Assembly: GCA_022495005.1 (NCBI GenBank)
Contig: JAGYXB010000269.1
Coordinates: forward strand, 620,001 to 684,000
Length of the DNA: 64,000 nt
Reading direction: 5' to 3'
Origin: Rhyacophila brunnea
Lineage: Eukaryota; Arthropoda; Insecta; Trichoptera; Rhyacophilidae
Below the pieces are notes generated by a model, which was not told where the DNA came from, did no database searches, and saw nothing but the letters and a program-made list of their open reading frames with translations. Positions 32,771 to 43,941 of the stretch are shown here, one piece after another (position 1 is the stretch's first letter; each line of letters opens with the position of its first letter). The position numbers and the translations under genes are program-made.

Positions 32771-35700
32771 ATATTGACACACAATTGCTTGCTTTATAAT
32801 ATGTATGATAAGTACGCACAAATATCATACAAAATGTATAGAAATATATTGGTTGTTTTTTTGAAAACTAATAAGTTTAATTAAAGATTATAAAAACATT
32901 GCCAGTCGTAAAAATATATTAAATCATAAACAACATGCATAAAATAGCGCATTACTAATATTAAAAAAACCCGACACGATGTTTAGATTTTATATCAGAT
33001 AGAAAAAATGTTTTTTTTTTCATATATATATATCAGAACTTGTTCAGAATAAAATAGCTTTACCATTTTTTTTTTATCTTAATTGCATTTAAATACTTCA
33101 AAATATTCAAATTAATCAAAAAATTATTTGTGTGCGCGGCCATTGACGGCGGTCGGCTGAGCACGGGGCTATTAGCTCACGGTTTTAATTAAAAATTACG
33201 AAAAAGACTACATGTACCTAACTTCTATTATATTCAAATTTATTATTTTTTACCACCTCAGTGGTACTGTAACTTTGAATGGCTATCAAAATTCACAGAT
33301 TCATTTCGAAGTTCACACATCCATCTGCCTTAAAATCACATATACCTACCTATTGGCAATATTATCTAAATATATCTCTTTCTTATATTTATTTTATATA
33401 TTATAACTAAAATATACTGCATATATTTTTTCAGAGGGAAAATTCACGTTGGTACTAATGATTATTAAATTTATGAATTGTATTGGTGTGTTACGCGGTA
33501 GAACTCTATTATACTGGTTTTGAAACAAAGTTATTATTGTTAACTCTATTTTTATTGACAGCTGTATCAGGCTATAAACCCATATTCAAAACGATCGACT
33601 ATAACTGGACTCGTATAAAATCGGTTTATAGCCCGGAACATTTATGTCAACGTAAGTGGCTCAATTAAAGTAAAATTAATATATATATAATATATTAATT
33701 GCTTCAAATCCAAGTATTTAATTCGTCTATCGTAAATGGAGTTAAATCATGGAAAAAACCAAGATCCACGTCAGATTGTACCTCGAATATGCGTAACTTC
33801 ATATATATGCTTATATAAGTACCTATGTGAAATTATTTTAGCGGCTACCTAAGGATATGTTAGCACAATAACACAATTAATTGTACCTACTGTAGATTCC
33901 ATTTTCCAACAATATTTATTCAACATTCATAATATTGTGTTTTCGAAAATTTTTATTTGTATGAACATACTCACAATAATATATCTATGATAAGATGCAT
34001 AAATCAATTCAAATACTTACCTAAAATCAAAAGTAGGAAAGCATCTACTAAATTGATTGACACAATACCTATTTAACTGAAAACTCTTTTGTTCTTATTA
34101 CATTTCCCAAACTAATTAAAACTGCAGGTAGGCAGGTATCTAAATATTTAACATATCTAGCTAATTTTTAGTATATTTACTACGTAAATTATTAACATAT
34201 TATAAAGTTTTTCTATTTGATTTTTCATACCTGAGGATCATGAATACTCTTTGAAACACTGCATTACTCTCGATCAGCCTCTCTGCAGACAGACGTGTCA
34301 TTTAAAACTCGATCTTCTATCAGTCTTGAAATTGATACTAGGTTGACATAGCAGTACTTTCTAAAACTCGTGTTGCAAAAATATTATCATAATGAAACAT
34401 GTATTTTTTGTATGCATAATTGATATTTAATTATTTTTATAATATGTGTAGAATGTAGATTGTACGATAATCGATAACTATTTTATTTTTATTAGTCGTA
34501 CCTCTAAGTAACCAAATACATTATACGAGTAGTACCCGGCTTCGCACGACGTTGTTTCATTAGTTGATATACATTATTTATTATTTATCTTACTTATGTA
34601 ACGAATTAATATATTGTAGTAGGTATAATTAAATTAATAATTACGTTTTTCAATATTATTTCAAAATGAAATTAATTTTGACAGCAATACAAATAAAACA
34701 AATGAACACAAAATTTAAATCCGTATAAGAATTCTAAATTATAAGAACAAACCAACATACCTTTTTTTTATTTTGTAGGTAGGTATATTATAGATAAGTA
34801 TTAGGTATACTTATTCAAATTTATTTTTTAAATAATTTCGAACAACTTCAAAAGTTGCCATCAAACAATTTAACAGTTCCTAATATATAACAGGAAGACT
34901 TGATAATTCATCATTATATTTTTAACAATCAAACATGAAGGTAATAAAATATGTATTACATAAAGCTCGACACAATGGAACAGTTGATATCCACAAATCA
35001 CATGAAATGTTTATAAATAAAAACAAAATGTTATGAAAAAACATCATTTCACTGCAACACCTAATGCCCAAATGGATAGAATATCAACGTTATGTAACAC
35101 TCACTAATAATAAAATCTATGCACTAATATGACAACATTACTTCTCGCGATTGTTGATGTGTTGCCATTCTTAAAATTAAGTACAGACCTACAAACTTAT
35201 CTGTAGAATGGCCAAAAATGGAACTACGAATTACCATAGGACGTCATTTTGAAAATGTCAGATTTTGTCCAGTTACGAGTCTTGATTGGGTAATTTTCGA
35301 CAGTGGCTCCCCCGTCCCATTCTTCAGATAAGTTTGAAGGTCTTGTACGATTCTTCGCAAATTAATAAAGAATATTTTAACTGCCATAAAAAATTTAAAT
35401 TGTAAACGTATGAACACTTCATTATATAAATTGAATATTACCAAATTAATTAAATGGATGCTTTATCAATATTTTAATTGTAAATGTAGGATCTGCGGCT
35501 GAAGTTTTTCTAGTATCATTTGTAGATATGTAGGTACTATTTATTATTGAACCGCAAACACAATTTCCGTGTTCACTATATCGATTAATGGTCATTTTTT
35601 TTAAATTCATCGATCATGTAAATTATTTAATAATTTTTGGTTGGTGTTTGCGTAGATAATCTACGGCCAATACAAAATTTTAAGAAAGTATATTTACAAA

Positions 35701-35799
35701 ACGTATTTATTCGCCACTTGAGCGCACAACTTGTCAGTTCATAGTCATTAGTTTGCATTTATCAAAAAATTGGCTCACTTAAGATTAAGTCAACTTACA
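32771..35799. other. AT-rich non-coding stretch
   Basis: No gene found. It contains an AT microsatellite (about 33024-33033), a short perfect stem GGCTATAAACC/GGTTTATAGCC (33570-33580 and 33623-33633), and at 34531-34547 a 17-bp segment identical, in inverse, to the right end of the Helitron-like element at 46.1 kb. Confidence 0.45.
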
Positions 35800-36042
35800 C
35801 AATGGGCTTAAGTAGAGTTTTATAACTTTGCACATTTTACTACATTAATACCTACATCTATTTGCCTGATTACCTCGCATAAAATTAGATCAAATGGTAT
35901 TCACTTGTAGTAATAAATAAATAAATAGATAGATATCTAATAAATGTAAAAAAATTATTATTAGAATATTTATTAGGTACCTACATCATTTTAATCCTAG
36001 AGCCGGAGTGCAAAGTTATGAAGCATATACTCTACGCAATGG
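35800..36042. mobile_element. Hairpin element E, copy 2
   Basis: The left end CAATGGGCTTAAGTAGAGTT then TATAACTTTGCAC pairs with the right end GTGCAAAGTTATGAAGC then TACTCTACGCAATGG. It matches copy 1 (31160-31362) in opposite orientation, including TTAGATCAAATGGTATTCAC. Non-autonomous. Confidence 0.65.
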
Positions 36043-36524
36043 TTGAAGATATATGAGGTATAGGTACATATGTAATATCATAGAAGAAAATAATATATTA
36101 TTATACTAAAATCTAAACAAAGTTGATTGCTTCTGACAGTCCGCTTTGGTAATGAGAGTTCCTAAGGAAATTTTTTGATATACAAATTGGCTAAGTGTGT
36201 CTGTCTTCACTCTTTTATAGTCTCACAGTGGCCGAGTCTTGTTAATTTTTACAAGTAACGCTCCCAAATTACAATAATTATGAAATTTAATTAAATGTAT
36301 CCGTCAATTCAACTGAATACTTCCATAGTCATCAAAACTCCATGTTAGATGTAATAAATTTACATTGTAAATAAATTATTCATCATTCGTTAAACTAGAC
36401 ATTTTTAAATATTCTATCTAGATTTGTTTGAACTCTCCGCAATTATTTCCCGCACCATCACTTTTATTCTCAGATTTTAGTTATTTCATGTTTATTTTTA
36501 TTATACAGATTTACAATGACATCA
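36043..36524. other. AT-rich non-coding stretch
   Basis: Nothing recognised. Confidence 0.5.
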
Positions 36525-36626
36525 TTTCTGTTGAATTATTATACTCAATATGTTCAAACTTGTACTTGATATGAAGTAAATAAAAACAAACAAACAAATA
36601 CAGAATACTGAAATGTCATTATGATA

Positions 36627-37929
36627 CGAGGGTGGGTCAATAAGTCCTTAGAAAAGCCGACAAGTGGCGCGACTAGTACTGTAAGCGGTTTGTTTTCATG
36701 CAGCGGCACTATCGATTCAGTATGCTGCGAAGTTTCAATCAGATTGGTCGGGTTGTTGTGTGTTTTTCGTACATTTAAAAAAAAAATTTGCTTGTGGAAA
36801 ATGGAAAAATGGAAAATGGAGAAAATTGAGTTTAGAGCTGTTATTAAACATTTTAATATAAAAGGGTTAACAGCAAAGGAAATAAAAAATGAGTTGGATT
36901 TAGTTCACGGCATATCTGCTCCTTCACTTGCAACTATTTATAACTGGTTAAATGAATTTAAACGTGGTCGTACATCAACAAAGGATGAACCACGCTCAGG
37001 ACGTCCTGTAGAGGTGACTACACCAGATATGATCAATAAAATCCACGATATGGTGTTAAGTGACCGAAGATTAAAGTTGAGTGAGATAATTGAGGTTACA
37101 GGGATCTCAAAAGGTAGCGTCATTTCTATTTTACATGACAAATTGGGCATGAAAAATATTTCTGCAAGATGGGTGCCGCGTTTGCTCACAGTCGACAATA
37201 AACGCAATAGGGTGGTGGCCTCTAAAGCCCTGTTGTCGCTCATGCAACGCAATCCGGATGAATTTTTTCGTCGCTTTGTGACTGTAGATGAAACATGGAT
37301 ACACCACTATACTCCCGAGACGAAAGAACAGTCAAAGCAGTGGATTGCGAAGGCAAACCATGTCCAAAGAAGGCGAAAACCGTAAAATCAGCTGGTAAGG
37401 TTATGGCTACTGTATTTTGGGATGCACGTGAAATTATTTTCGTTGACTATTTGGAAAAAGGAAAAACAATAACAGGGGATTATTATGCATCTTTATTGGA
37501 CCAGCTAAAAAACGAAATTGAAGAAAAATGGCCTCATTTAAACAGGAAAAAAATCCTCTTTCATCAGAACAATGCCCGTGTTCACACATGTTTACGATCA
37601 ATGGCTAAAATTGAAGAATTGAAGTTCGCATTGGTCGACCACCCACCGTATTCGCCAGATTTAGCCCCCAGTGACTTTTTCCTTTTCCCAAACTTAAAAA
37701 AATGGCTAAGTGGACAACGTTTTTTTTCAAATGAAGAAGTCATCGATCGGACAAATGCTTATTTTGAGGACCTTCCGAAAACTTATTTTTCTGACGGTTT
37801 AAAAAAAATTGAGAAACGTCTAACCAAGTGTATTGAGCTCCAAGGAGATTATGTTGAGAAATAAAAAAAAAATACAAAAATAAAAACTGTTTTAATGCTT
37901 TTTTCTAAGGAATTATTGACCCACCCTCG
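36627..37929 (+). mobile_element. mariner transposon, 1303 bp
   Basis: Terminal inverted repeats of about 26 bp, CGAGGGTGGGTCAATAAGTC on the left and, reversed, CGAGGGTGGGTCAATAATTC on the right, differ at one position. TA duplicates flank it (36625-36626 and 37930-37931). Length, termini and an internal MD34D transposase gene identify a full-length mariner. The near-identical ends suggest it is not very old, yet the gene is inactive. It interrupts repeat R, and the unoccupied copy at 19.5 kb shows the pre-insertion site. Confidence 0.93.
36801..37864 (+). pseudogene. mariner transposase, frameshifted and lacking a catalytic Asp
   Basis: The transposase would excise and reinsert the element. 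The likely start is the ATG at 36801, after which about 355 codons fit the family length. The N-terminus has the paired helix-turn-helix (KGLTAKEIKNEL, SLATIYNWLNEFKRG), the linker RSGRPVEV, and the WVPRLLT motif. The first catalytic Asp is in TVDETWIHHY (37287-37289). A one-base deletion near 37353 shifts the frame, and the first frame ends at 37385. The second frame resumes at KPCPKKAKTVKSAGK and runs to the stop at 37864. The second catalytic residue is Asn rather than Asp (HQNNARVHT, codon 37568-37570). The third Asp is in SPDLAPSDFF (37673-37675), exactly 34 residues later. Either lesion alone should abolish activity. Confidence 0.92.
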
Positions 37930-38268
37930 TATTTCATTTTGATTTACATAGTAACGCACGTATATGTTAATAATTTAGTTGCTAGGACCACCCCCTTAGC
38001 AACCAATAATAGTCTTTTACTTTTTACGGATTTTTCTGAAATAACTTTCCATATAAAACAGAATTAACTGAAAATGAATTCAATTCTGCTTAAAGATGGC
38101 TAAAAGTATTAAAAGAATGCATTGGCATTGTGTTCTGATATATTCTAAAAGTTTCAAATATCTAGCTAGTCGGGAAGTTAGTTATAAATCGATTGCAAGA
38201 TTTTTACTGGACAAACAACCACCGGACAAACAAGAATACGAGCTAATCAAAGCGTTGTAAAAAAAATA

Positions 38269-38573
38269 CGGTCACATTACATTAAAATTTGTTTTATTTT
38301 GTTGTCTATTACTGAGAAAAGTACGATGAAAATATTATATTTTTCATGAAAGATTCATCTTTAATTCATTTTTAATAATGTATAAAATTGACTGATTAAT
38401 TCTAAAATTATTGTATTGATAACGTCGAAATGCGCACGGTTTTTGACACAGTAGTTACACACAAGTGAATCTGCAATGAGGAATGATTTGTAGCAGATTT
38501 AATTATTTATTATATTTAGTCATAGGTTGCTATGACATCACTAGGTATCAAATAGTAGATATTACCTACGTCA
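38269..38573. other. Non-coding spacer
   Basis: AT-rich, nothing recognised between repeat R and the hAT element. Confidence 0.5.
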
Positions 38574-38581
38574 GGGATGGC

Positions 38582-39463
38582 GAACCTTTTTACGTATGCG
38601 TGCCAAAATTTCCCAAATAATATTATTTGACTGCCTGACGTACCAAGCAGTTTTTCAATGCGAAAAAAAGTTTTTTTTAAAGTTATTTTATTTTTATAAA
38701 TATAAATAAAATATTTATATTAATATAAATAAAAAGGATTTCAAGTTATACACATTTATATTTTTAAAATAGATATAAAAAATATTAAAACTATGAATTT
38801 GTCAAAAATCGCTTAGGTGATGCTTAGAAAACTTAATAAACTAAATTTTAATAATAAATATGACCATAAAATATATGTAATAATAGGGTGCGGACCGATA
38901 GAACAAATTCACATGTTATTACATTTTTTACAATTGTAAGTTTGTCTTTGACTTAAAATAAAAAATATTTTTATTTTTAATGTTTTCAGATACATATTTA
39001 TTCATTAATACAGTTGAAATTGTAAATTATCAAAAAAATGTCTCAAATTGCAAGCTTCGTATTTTTCCGCTAGGTGCCTCTTTAAAAGGCTCCAGTGAAG
39101 ACTTCGCCTTAAGGACCAACCTATGCAATTGTATATTTACATTAAACGTAATGATTATTCTTGAAAAGGATTTGCCTGCATTTTTTTATACAATGCGAAG
39201 CATGAATCTCATGGTTTCCGTTTGTTTGCCCATCGCTTAGTAAACATATATGAAAAACATTAAAAATACGCATGGTCATGTCGTCATTATTTCTAAATAT
39301 TATATAGGTAAGTAAATATTATTTGTAAAACTTTTTTAAAAAATAAAACATTTTTTAAATGTATATAAAATAGTATTTTTTTCTCAAACAAAACATTCGC
39401 GTGCCATGCAAAATCATCTCGCATGCCACTAGTGGCACGCATGCCATAGGTTTGCCACTCCTG
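38582..39463. mobile_element. hAT-type non-autonomous element, 882 bp
   Basis: It starts CAGGGATGGCGAACCTTTTT, and the reverse complement of its right end is CAGGAGTGGCAAACCTATGG. Both continue into a GCGTGCCA motif. A perfect 8-bp duplication, ACCTACGT, is at 38574-38581 and 39464-39471. CAG..TGGC.AACCT ends are typical of hAT elements. An 86-codon frame inside (38980-39240) shows no BED finger or hAT dimerisation motif, so the element looks non-autonomous. Confidence 0.88.
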
Positions 39464-39471
39464 ACCTACGT

Positions 39472-40603
39472 CATATACTGTTTCATTGAATATGATTTAA
39501 TGTTCCATTGACTCTGCGATCCGATATGGATCTTTACCGCTTCACGAAAACATTCTTAACATATTGTTTTTACATAATATATTACCCACCATATTATATT
39601 ATATAATACGAGTATATTACCCACTTGCTCATCATAATATTCCATAAAGTCCATGCTCTGTGTCCAAACCTAGAATTCAGATCTACGACTTCATAAGCTA
39701 GCTAACACGTTACCACTCAGCTACCGCGGGTAATTTTTTTTATGTAGCTTGACATATTATAATTATTATAATATCGGTGGATTTCTCTATCATAAGTATA
39801 TTTTCTTCGTACGTCTATAATTTCCCATCTAAAATAATATGATGTTTATATAAATCACAAGATATACGAGGCTTTATATAAAGTATATTGGTATAATAAT
39901 TGGTGAATAACAAAACAATGGATTAGTCGCATTTAAACTGGCAACCCTTGCTGCAGGTGATAAGCGTAGTGAATTATTATAAATTTGTAGGGCGCTAAGT
40001 AGTCGCAGAGCATATTGTAAGGGATGATGATAATTCAAGGGTTAAATAAAGCGCGGAAAATTGGGGTTGTGGGTTTAAACTTTTTTTAGTCGAGGATTGT
40101 TTGTGAAAGAAAATACGCGGAAGATTAATTACTCTCTGTCTTGCGCCGAACTGCGTGAAGCCATTTTTGAAACAGTTGCGACGTTTTAGTGTTTTAAAGA
40201 GTTCGGCCAGTGGTATTCAAAGTGTCCCACAAACGCCGCAGGGTGTTTAAATAAATAATAATTTCAGCCAATATTAATTTTATGTGCTGACGCACGACTA
40301 CAATAATAGATTCGTATGTTTTCTCCAGCAACAACAAAACCTAAATTTTTTTCGTTCTTAATTTTGGAAGATCAGTCCCGTGCGGTTCCGTATCGAGATA
40401 GCAGAGTGCATACGTATTTTTTTTCTTTCAGACATGTTTTAAGCGTCATGGAAGGTGACCTTGCATATCCATGGCTGTGCATAAATGATGGGTGGATATG
40501 GAGAACCTTAAATCAGTTCTCTATTTTAGCGTTGTATCATTAATTAACATGGATAATATCTGACGGGAAAATTTTCAATTAGCTATTCCGAAGATACATT
40601 TTA
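39472..40603. other. Non-coding stretch with GC-richer block
   Basis: About 40020-40245 is GC-richer, with no supported frame, and may be conserved non-coding DNA. A 75-codon frame at 40316-40543 has no motif. Confidence 0.4.
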
Positions 40604-41086
40604 GGTAACATGTTAATTGTCCGTATTATATTCCGCCGTATCACAATTTAACTTAACATGTCTTATAGGAAATAAATGTTCGTATAGCATTGATATCAAA
40701 AAAATGACGCGATATTCGTAAATCATTGCAGTCGTAATGTTGATTTGATTTGACTTATTTGATATTGATTGGTATCAAATATTATTATCAGATATTTGAT
40801 AAATACGACTTGATACTTACGAGCTCCTACATACTAATGAACTTTTGAAACATTCAGAATTTTATATAAATATACCTACATGATAGGATCGTATTTTTAA
40901 TTTACTTACCTACATACTTATTTTATTCTCTCTTTTCCTTGTATCCAGTGGTTTTTATTACGGATTTTTAACTGTTTTATTTAAACATGAATTTGATCTC
41001 CCTACTATATGGTCATTGATTTTCGATAGAATATCTCACTGTATACTGTGATACCGCCAATTGCATACCGACGTACAATTTTCTGT
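40604..41086 (+). mobile_element. Family A repeat, copy 3
   Basis: Runs from GGTAACATGTTAATTGTCCG to TTGCATACCGACGTACAATT, the two family ends. The inner GATATTGATTGGTATCAAAT and CATTCAGAATTTTATATAAA match copies at 3.6 and 46.4 kb. It is full-length and non-coding. Its ends, (C/G)TACAATT and AATTGTACG in inverse, are weak terminal inverted repeats. Confidence 0.7.
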
Positions 41087-42161
41087 AAGTACTCGATATT
41101 TTTATAGCGCCGTGAAATAACGTATATTTTTATTAAGATCATCCGCGTCGTGAAACAAAAAAAAAGTTTTAAAACCACTGAATTATGCGATGTTTTATCT
41201 CAGAATTAATGAATTATTTTTTTCCATGATTTTTTTAGAAGTAAGCAATTTTCACTAAAGATTTCATTAATTAGTTCAAAATTCTATATTTTTGTGACAC
41301 GATTTAAAAAGTTTCGTAGTTCAAAAAGCATTAGTCTCAAGACCAAACCATAAAATACTAAATCATTTAATGAATATCATTTTTTAATGTTAAATTTGTC
41401 AAAGCCCTGTTGTTTGTAAGTCATTGGTAAGTAAATTACTGAAATTTACATGACATTTTTCAATTAAAAAAACTACTTAACAAAATGTTAAGTATATATA
41501 AGTATATATCTTTAATAACAAACATACTTCAAGGTTTGAATATAATTCTGCTCATATTTTTGAATATCTATTGTTAACAATATTAACATACAATTTGTTA
41601 GAGGCGAACGCAAAGTAAGGAATATAACAAATTTTCAATGTCATTTTATGTTAGAAGATGAGAACTAAACAAAATTAAATAAGTACCTAGACATTGTTAT
41701 ATTATTATATTTATTTTATATAAAATAACGTATCTACGAGTTGTCAGTAAACCAGTGTCAACAAATTTTATGATGGGTGACAGTTAAAACATTATTGTAT
41801 ACCTATAATTAATGTTGATCTATCACAAATTTTTTGTAGACTAATTTATATTCCAGTGTTATGATCATTAATAATTATTAATTATTAATGATCTTAATAT
41901 TACTAATTAATAGGCATGCCGAATTCCAAATAGGCTGTGGTCTACTATTTATCATCAAATCTAGCATTTATCTACCATACTGTCTTTCTTCAATGTAGAC
42001 ACACATTATTATATTTGGCTGTGGATACAGAGGCGTTATACTAGTATACATTAAACAACAATATTTAACCTAAATCGTCACAAAGAAATTATGAATCTTC
42101 CAATCGCCGCAAAATGATAAGCTTTATAGTTTATGGATACTCATTACACTGTCAAACTATT
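41087..42161. other. AT-rich non-coding stretch
   Basis: Contains a perfect AT-rich palindrome at 41863-41893 and no gene. Confidence 0.5.
41863..41893. repeat. Perfect 31-bp AT-rich palindrome
   Basis: GATCATTAATAATTA is followed by one central T and its exact reverse complement (15+1+15). It could extrude a cruciform, but AT-rich palindromes also arise by chance in such DNA. Confidence 0.7.
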
Positions 42162-42488
42162 GGTTAAATGTAAATTGTGCGTATTACATTTCACCGTAGC
42201 ACAATTTGCTGTGAGCTTTATTATCGGAAATAGATGATCGTGTATACCGTCTTCATAGCCGATTTTTGGCAAAATTCATGAATTCATGAAAACCTAACTT
42301 AACAATTAATCCAGTATATTGGCCCTAAACCGACAAGAACCGTGCTTTATTTAGATATGAATTTTATGTCAGTACTATATAGCACAAAGAGGTTGGACGG
42401 TCTTTAATATACGACCATATATTTCCGATAAAGTATTTAACGGTGTAGTGTGATACGGCTAACTGCATACTTACGTACAAATTTCCGG
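42162..42488 (+). mobile_element. Family A repeat, copy 4, with nested fragment
   Basis: The left end GGTTAAATGTAAATTGTGCG and right end ACTGCATACTTACGTACAAA mark both family termini. The middle of the family is replaced at about 42251-42341 by sequence of the TTAGG-loop hairpin element. This copy is therefore composite and shortened. Confidence 0.65.
42251..42341 (-). mobile_element. TTAGG-loop hairpin element, copy 3 (truncated)
   Basis: TCATAGCCGATTTT and AATTCATGAATTCATGAA match the inner part of the 29.5-kb copy. GGTTCTTGTCGGTTTAG (reversed right end) matches its terminus, and CCAATATACTGGATTA matches the 20.2-kb copy. Only one degenerate TTAGG-like unit remains (AACCTAACTTAAC). The left arm is missing. 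Confidence 0.55.
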
Positions 42489-43941
42489 TCATGGATACAT
42501 GCAAAGAGTCTACTGTGTAGCGGTAAGGGGAAATTACGACCTTATACCCTCACCCCATTTACACGTGCATTGGTTTACCACTGACCGTACGTATTATCGC
42601 GACCATAACAAAAAAAATTCACGTGTAAACACGTAGCATCCTGCAAGTTACAAGATTGCAAGCATGGATTAAAAAGTTCAGAAGCTTCCTAATTTTCAAG
42701 TGACAATTGGAATGTGCGATATATGCACCTGTGCAGTAGAAGGACAGTGGCGAATCTACCGAAAAACACTAACTACACCACGCAGAGACTCATTTTGACG
42801 TTTACTGATTTTCACAACTTGTCAAATAGCACAATACAATGACAACATCGTGTCTCGTTTACTCTTTAAGAATAAGATTGGCGAGACAGTCAGCACTTTT
42901 ACATGTAAAGAGTTATTACCGCAATATTTTAAAATACATACTATTGGTGCAAGTAATTTAATGCACGTGTACAGGCGCTATTCGGTTAAAGCGTGAGGAT
43001 TTATACTTTGCATGTCTCGCACTCCTTCGAGAGCATGTGAGTGATGCATGTAACCAGTGATGATTTCAAAACGAATTTTACGTAAACTGGAAAAAAATAA
43101 TGGTAAATGTTTTTATTTTCATGACTCTAGGATCGACCAAAATCTATCCCTCGATCGTCGCTTTGGACTTGCTTGTTTTATAATATATCTATAAATTTTT
43201 ATTTTCAAATTAGACGGTGATTGAAAATCTTGATATTTCAATTACTGTTTAAATATAATTCAATAATTTTCTTAATCCAATACTTTGTAGAGATGATTTT
43301 GCCACTTACTGTATAATTTATATACTCGTAGATTAAGATAATAACTACCGTCATCAATATGTCCTGAACTAATAAAGTCAATATTATTCTGTTTATCGGT
43401 AACATAAATAATATTCATGTCTTCAAAAATAATCACGCATGTTAATTTAATAGCTAACAGGTGTGCTGTAGCAAGAGAATATGTGCGTCGTAGAAGATTC
43501 AAAGCTCGGCCTCTGTGCTTTACGTCGCGGAGCTTTTGCAAGTATAATCAGGGTAAGGGCGCGCCCGTTACACCGCCCCCGTGAAGCATACATTATCTTC
43601 ACGTATACCTTACCACCTGGCAGTTATTTGCAAGCAATGTTTGTGTCGATTATTATGAATACAGTACCCATTCGTACTTTCTAAAGCCTAAGCTGAGCTT
43701 ATATTAGTAATATTTTTCCACTGCTGAATCACCAAGTAGGTGGGTAATAATATACGCATTATTTATCTGTGTATGTATGTATTAATTCAGAAAAAATAGT
43801 AATAGGCAAAAATGGTGAAGTAAACTTCATTGTATAAATATGGAGCCTTAACATAATAATGAAAGTGAAACAAAAAAGCACCACAAATGACCATACAAAC
43901 TTTGAAGAGATCTGTGAGCAGTTCGCGTTGATGTTACATAA
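42489..43941. other. Non-coding stretch with GC-rich patch
   Basis: About 43485-43605 is GC-richer and includes the palindrome GGGCGCGCCC. Open frames of 67-89 codons on both strands here have no motif. Confidence 0.4.

Larger units (their letters stand above)
36525..38268 (+). repeat. Repeat R, copy split by a mariner
   Basis: The flanks 36525-36626 and 37930-38268 together match 19251-19655 in inverted orientation. The mariner at 36627-37929 lies exactly at the break. On the plus strand the right part contains a 54-codon frame from an ATG near 38095 ending ...ELIKAL at a stop (38259-38261). Part of this frame is also readable in the other copy. Whether it was ever coding is unknown. Confidence 0.75.

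Noticed and set aside
36938..37252. 104-codon frame on the minus strand
   Set aside because: It is the antisense shadow of the mariner transposase helix-turn-helix region.
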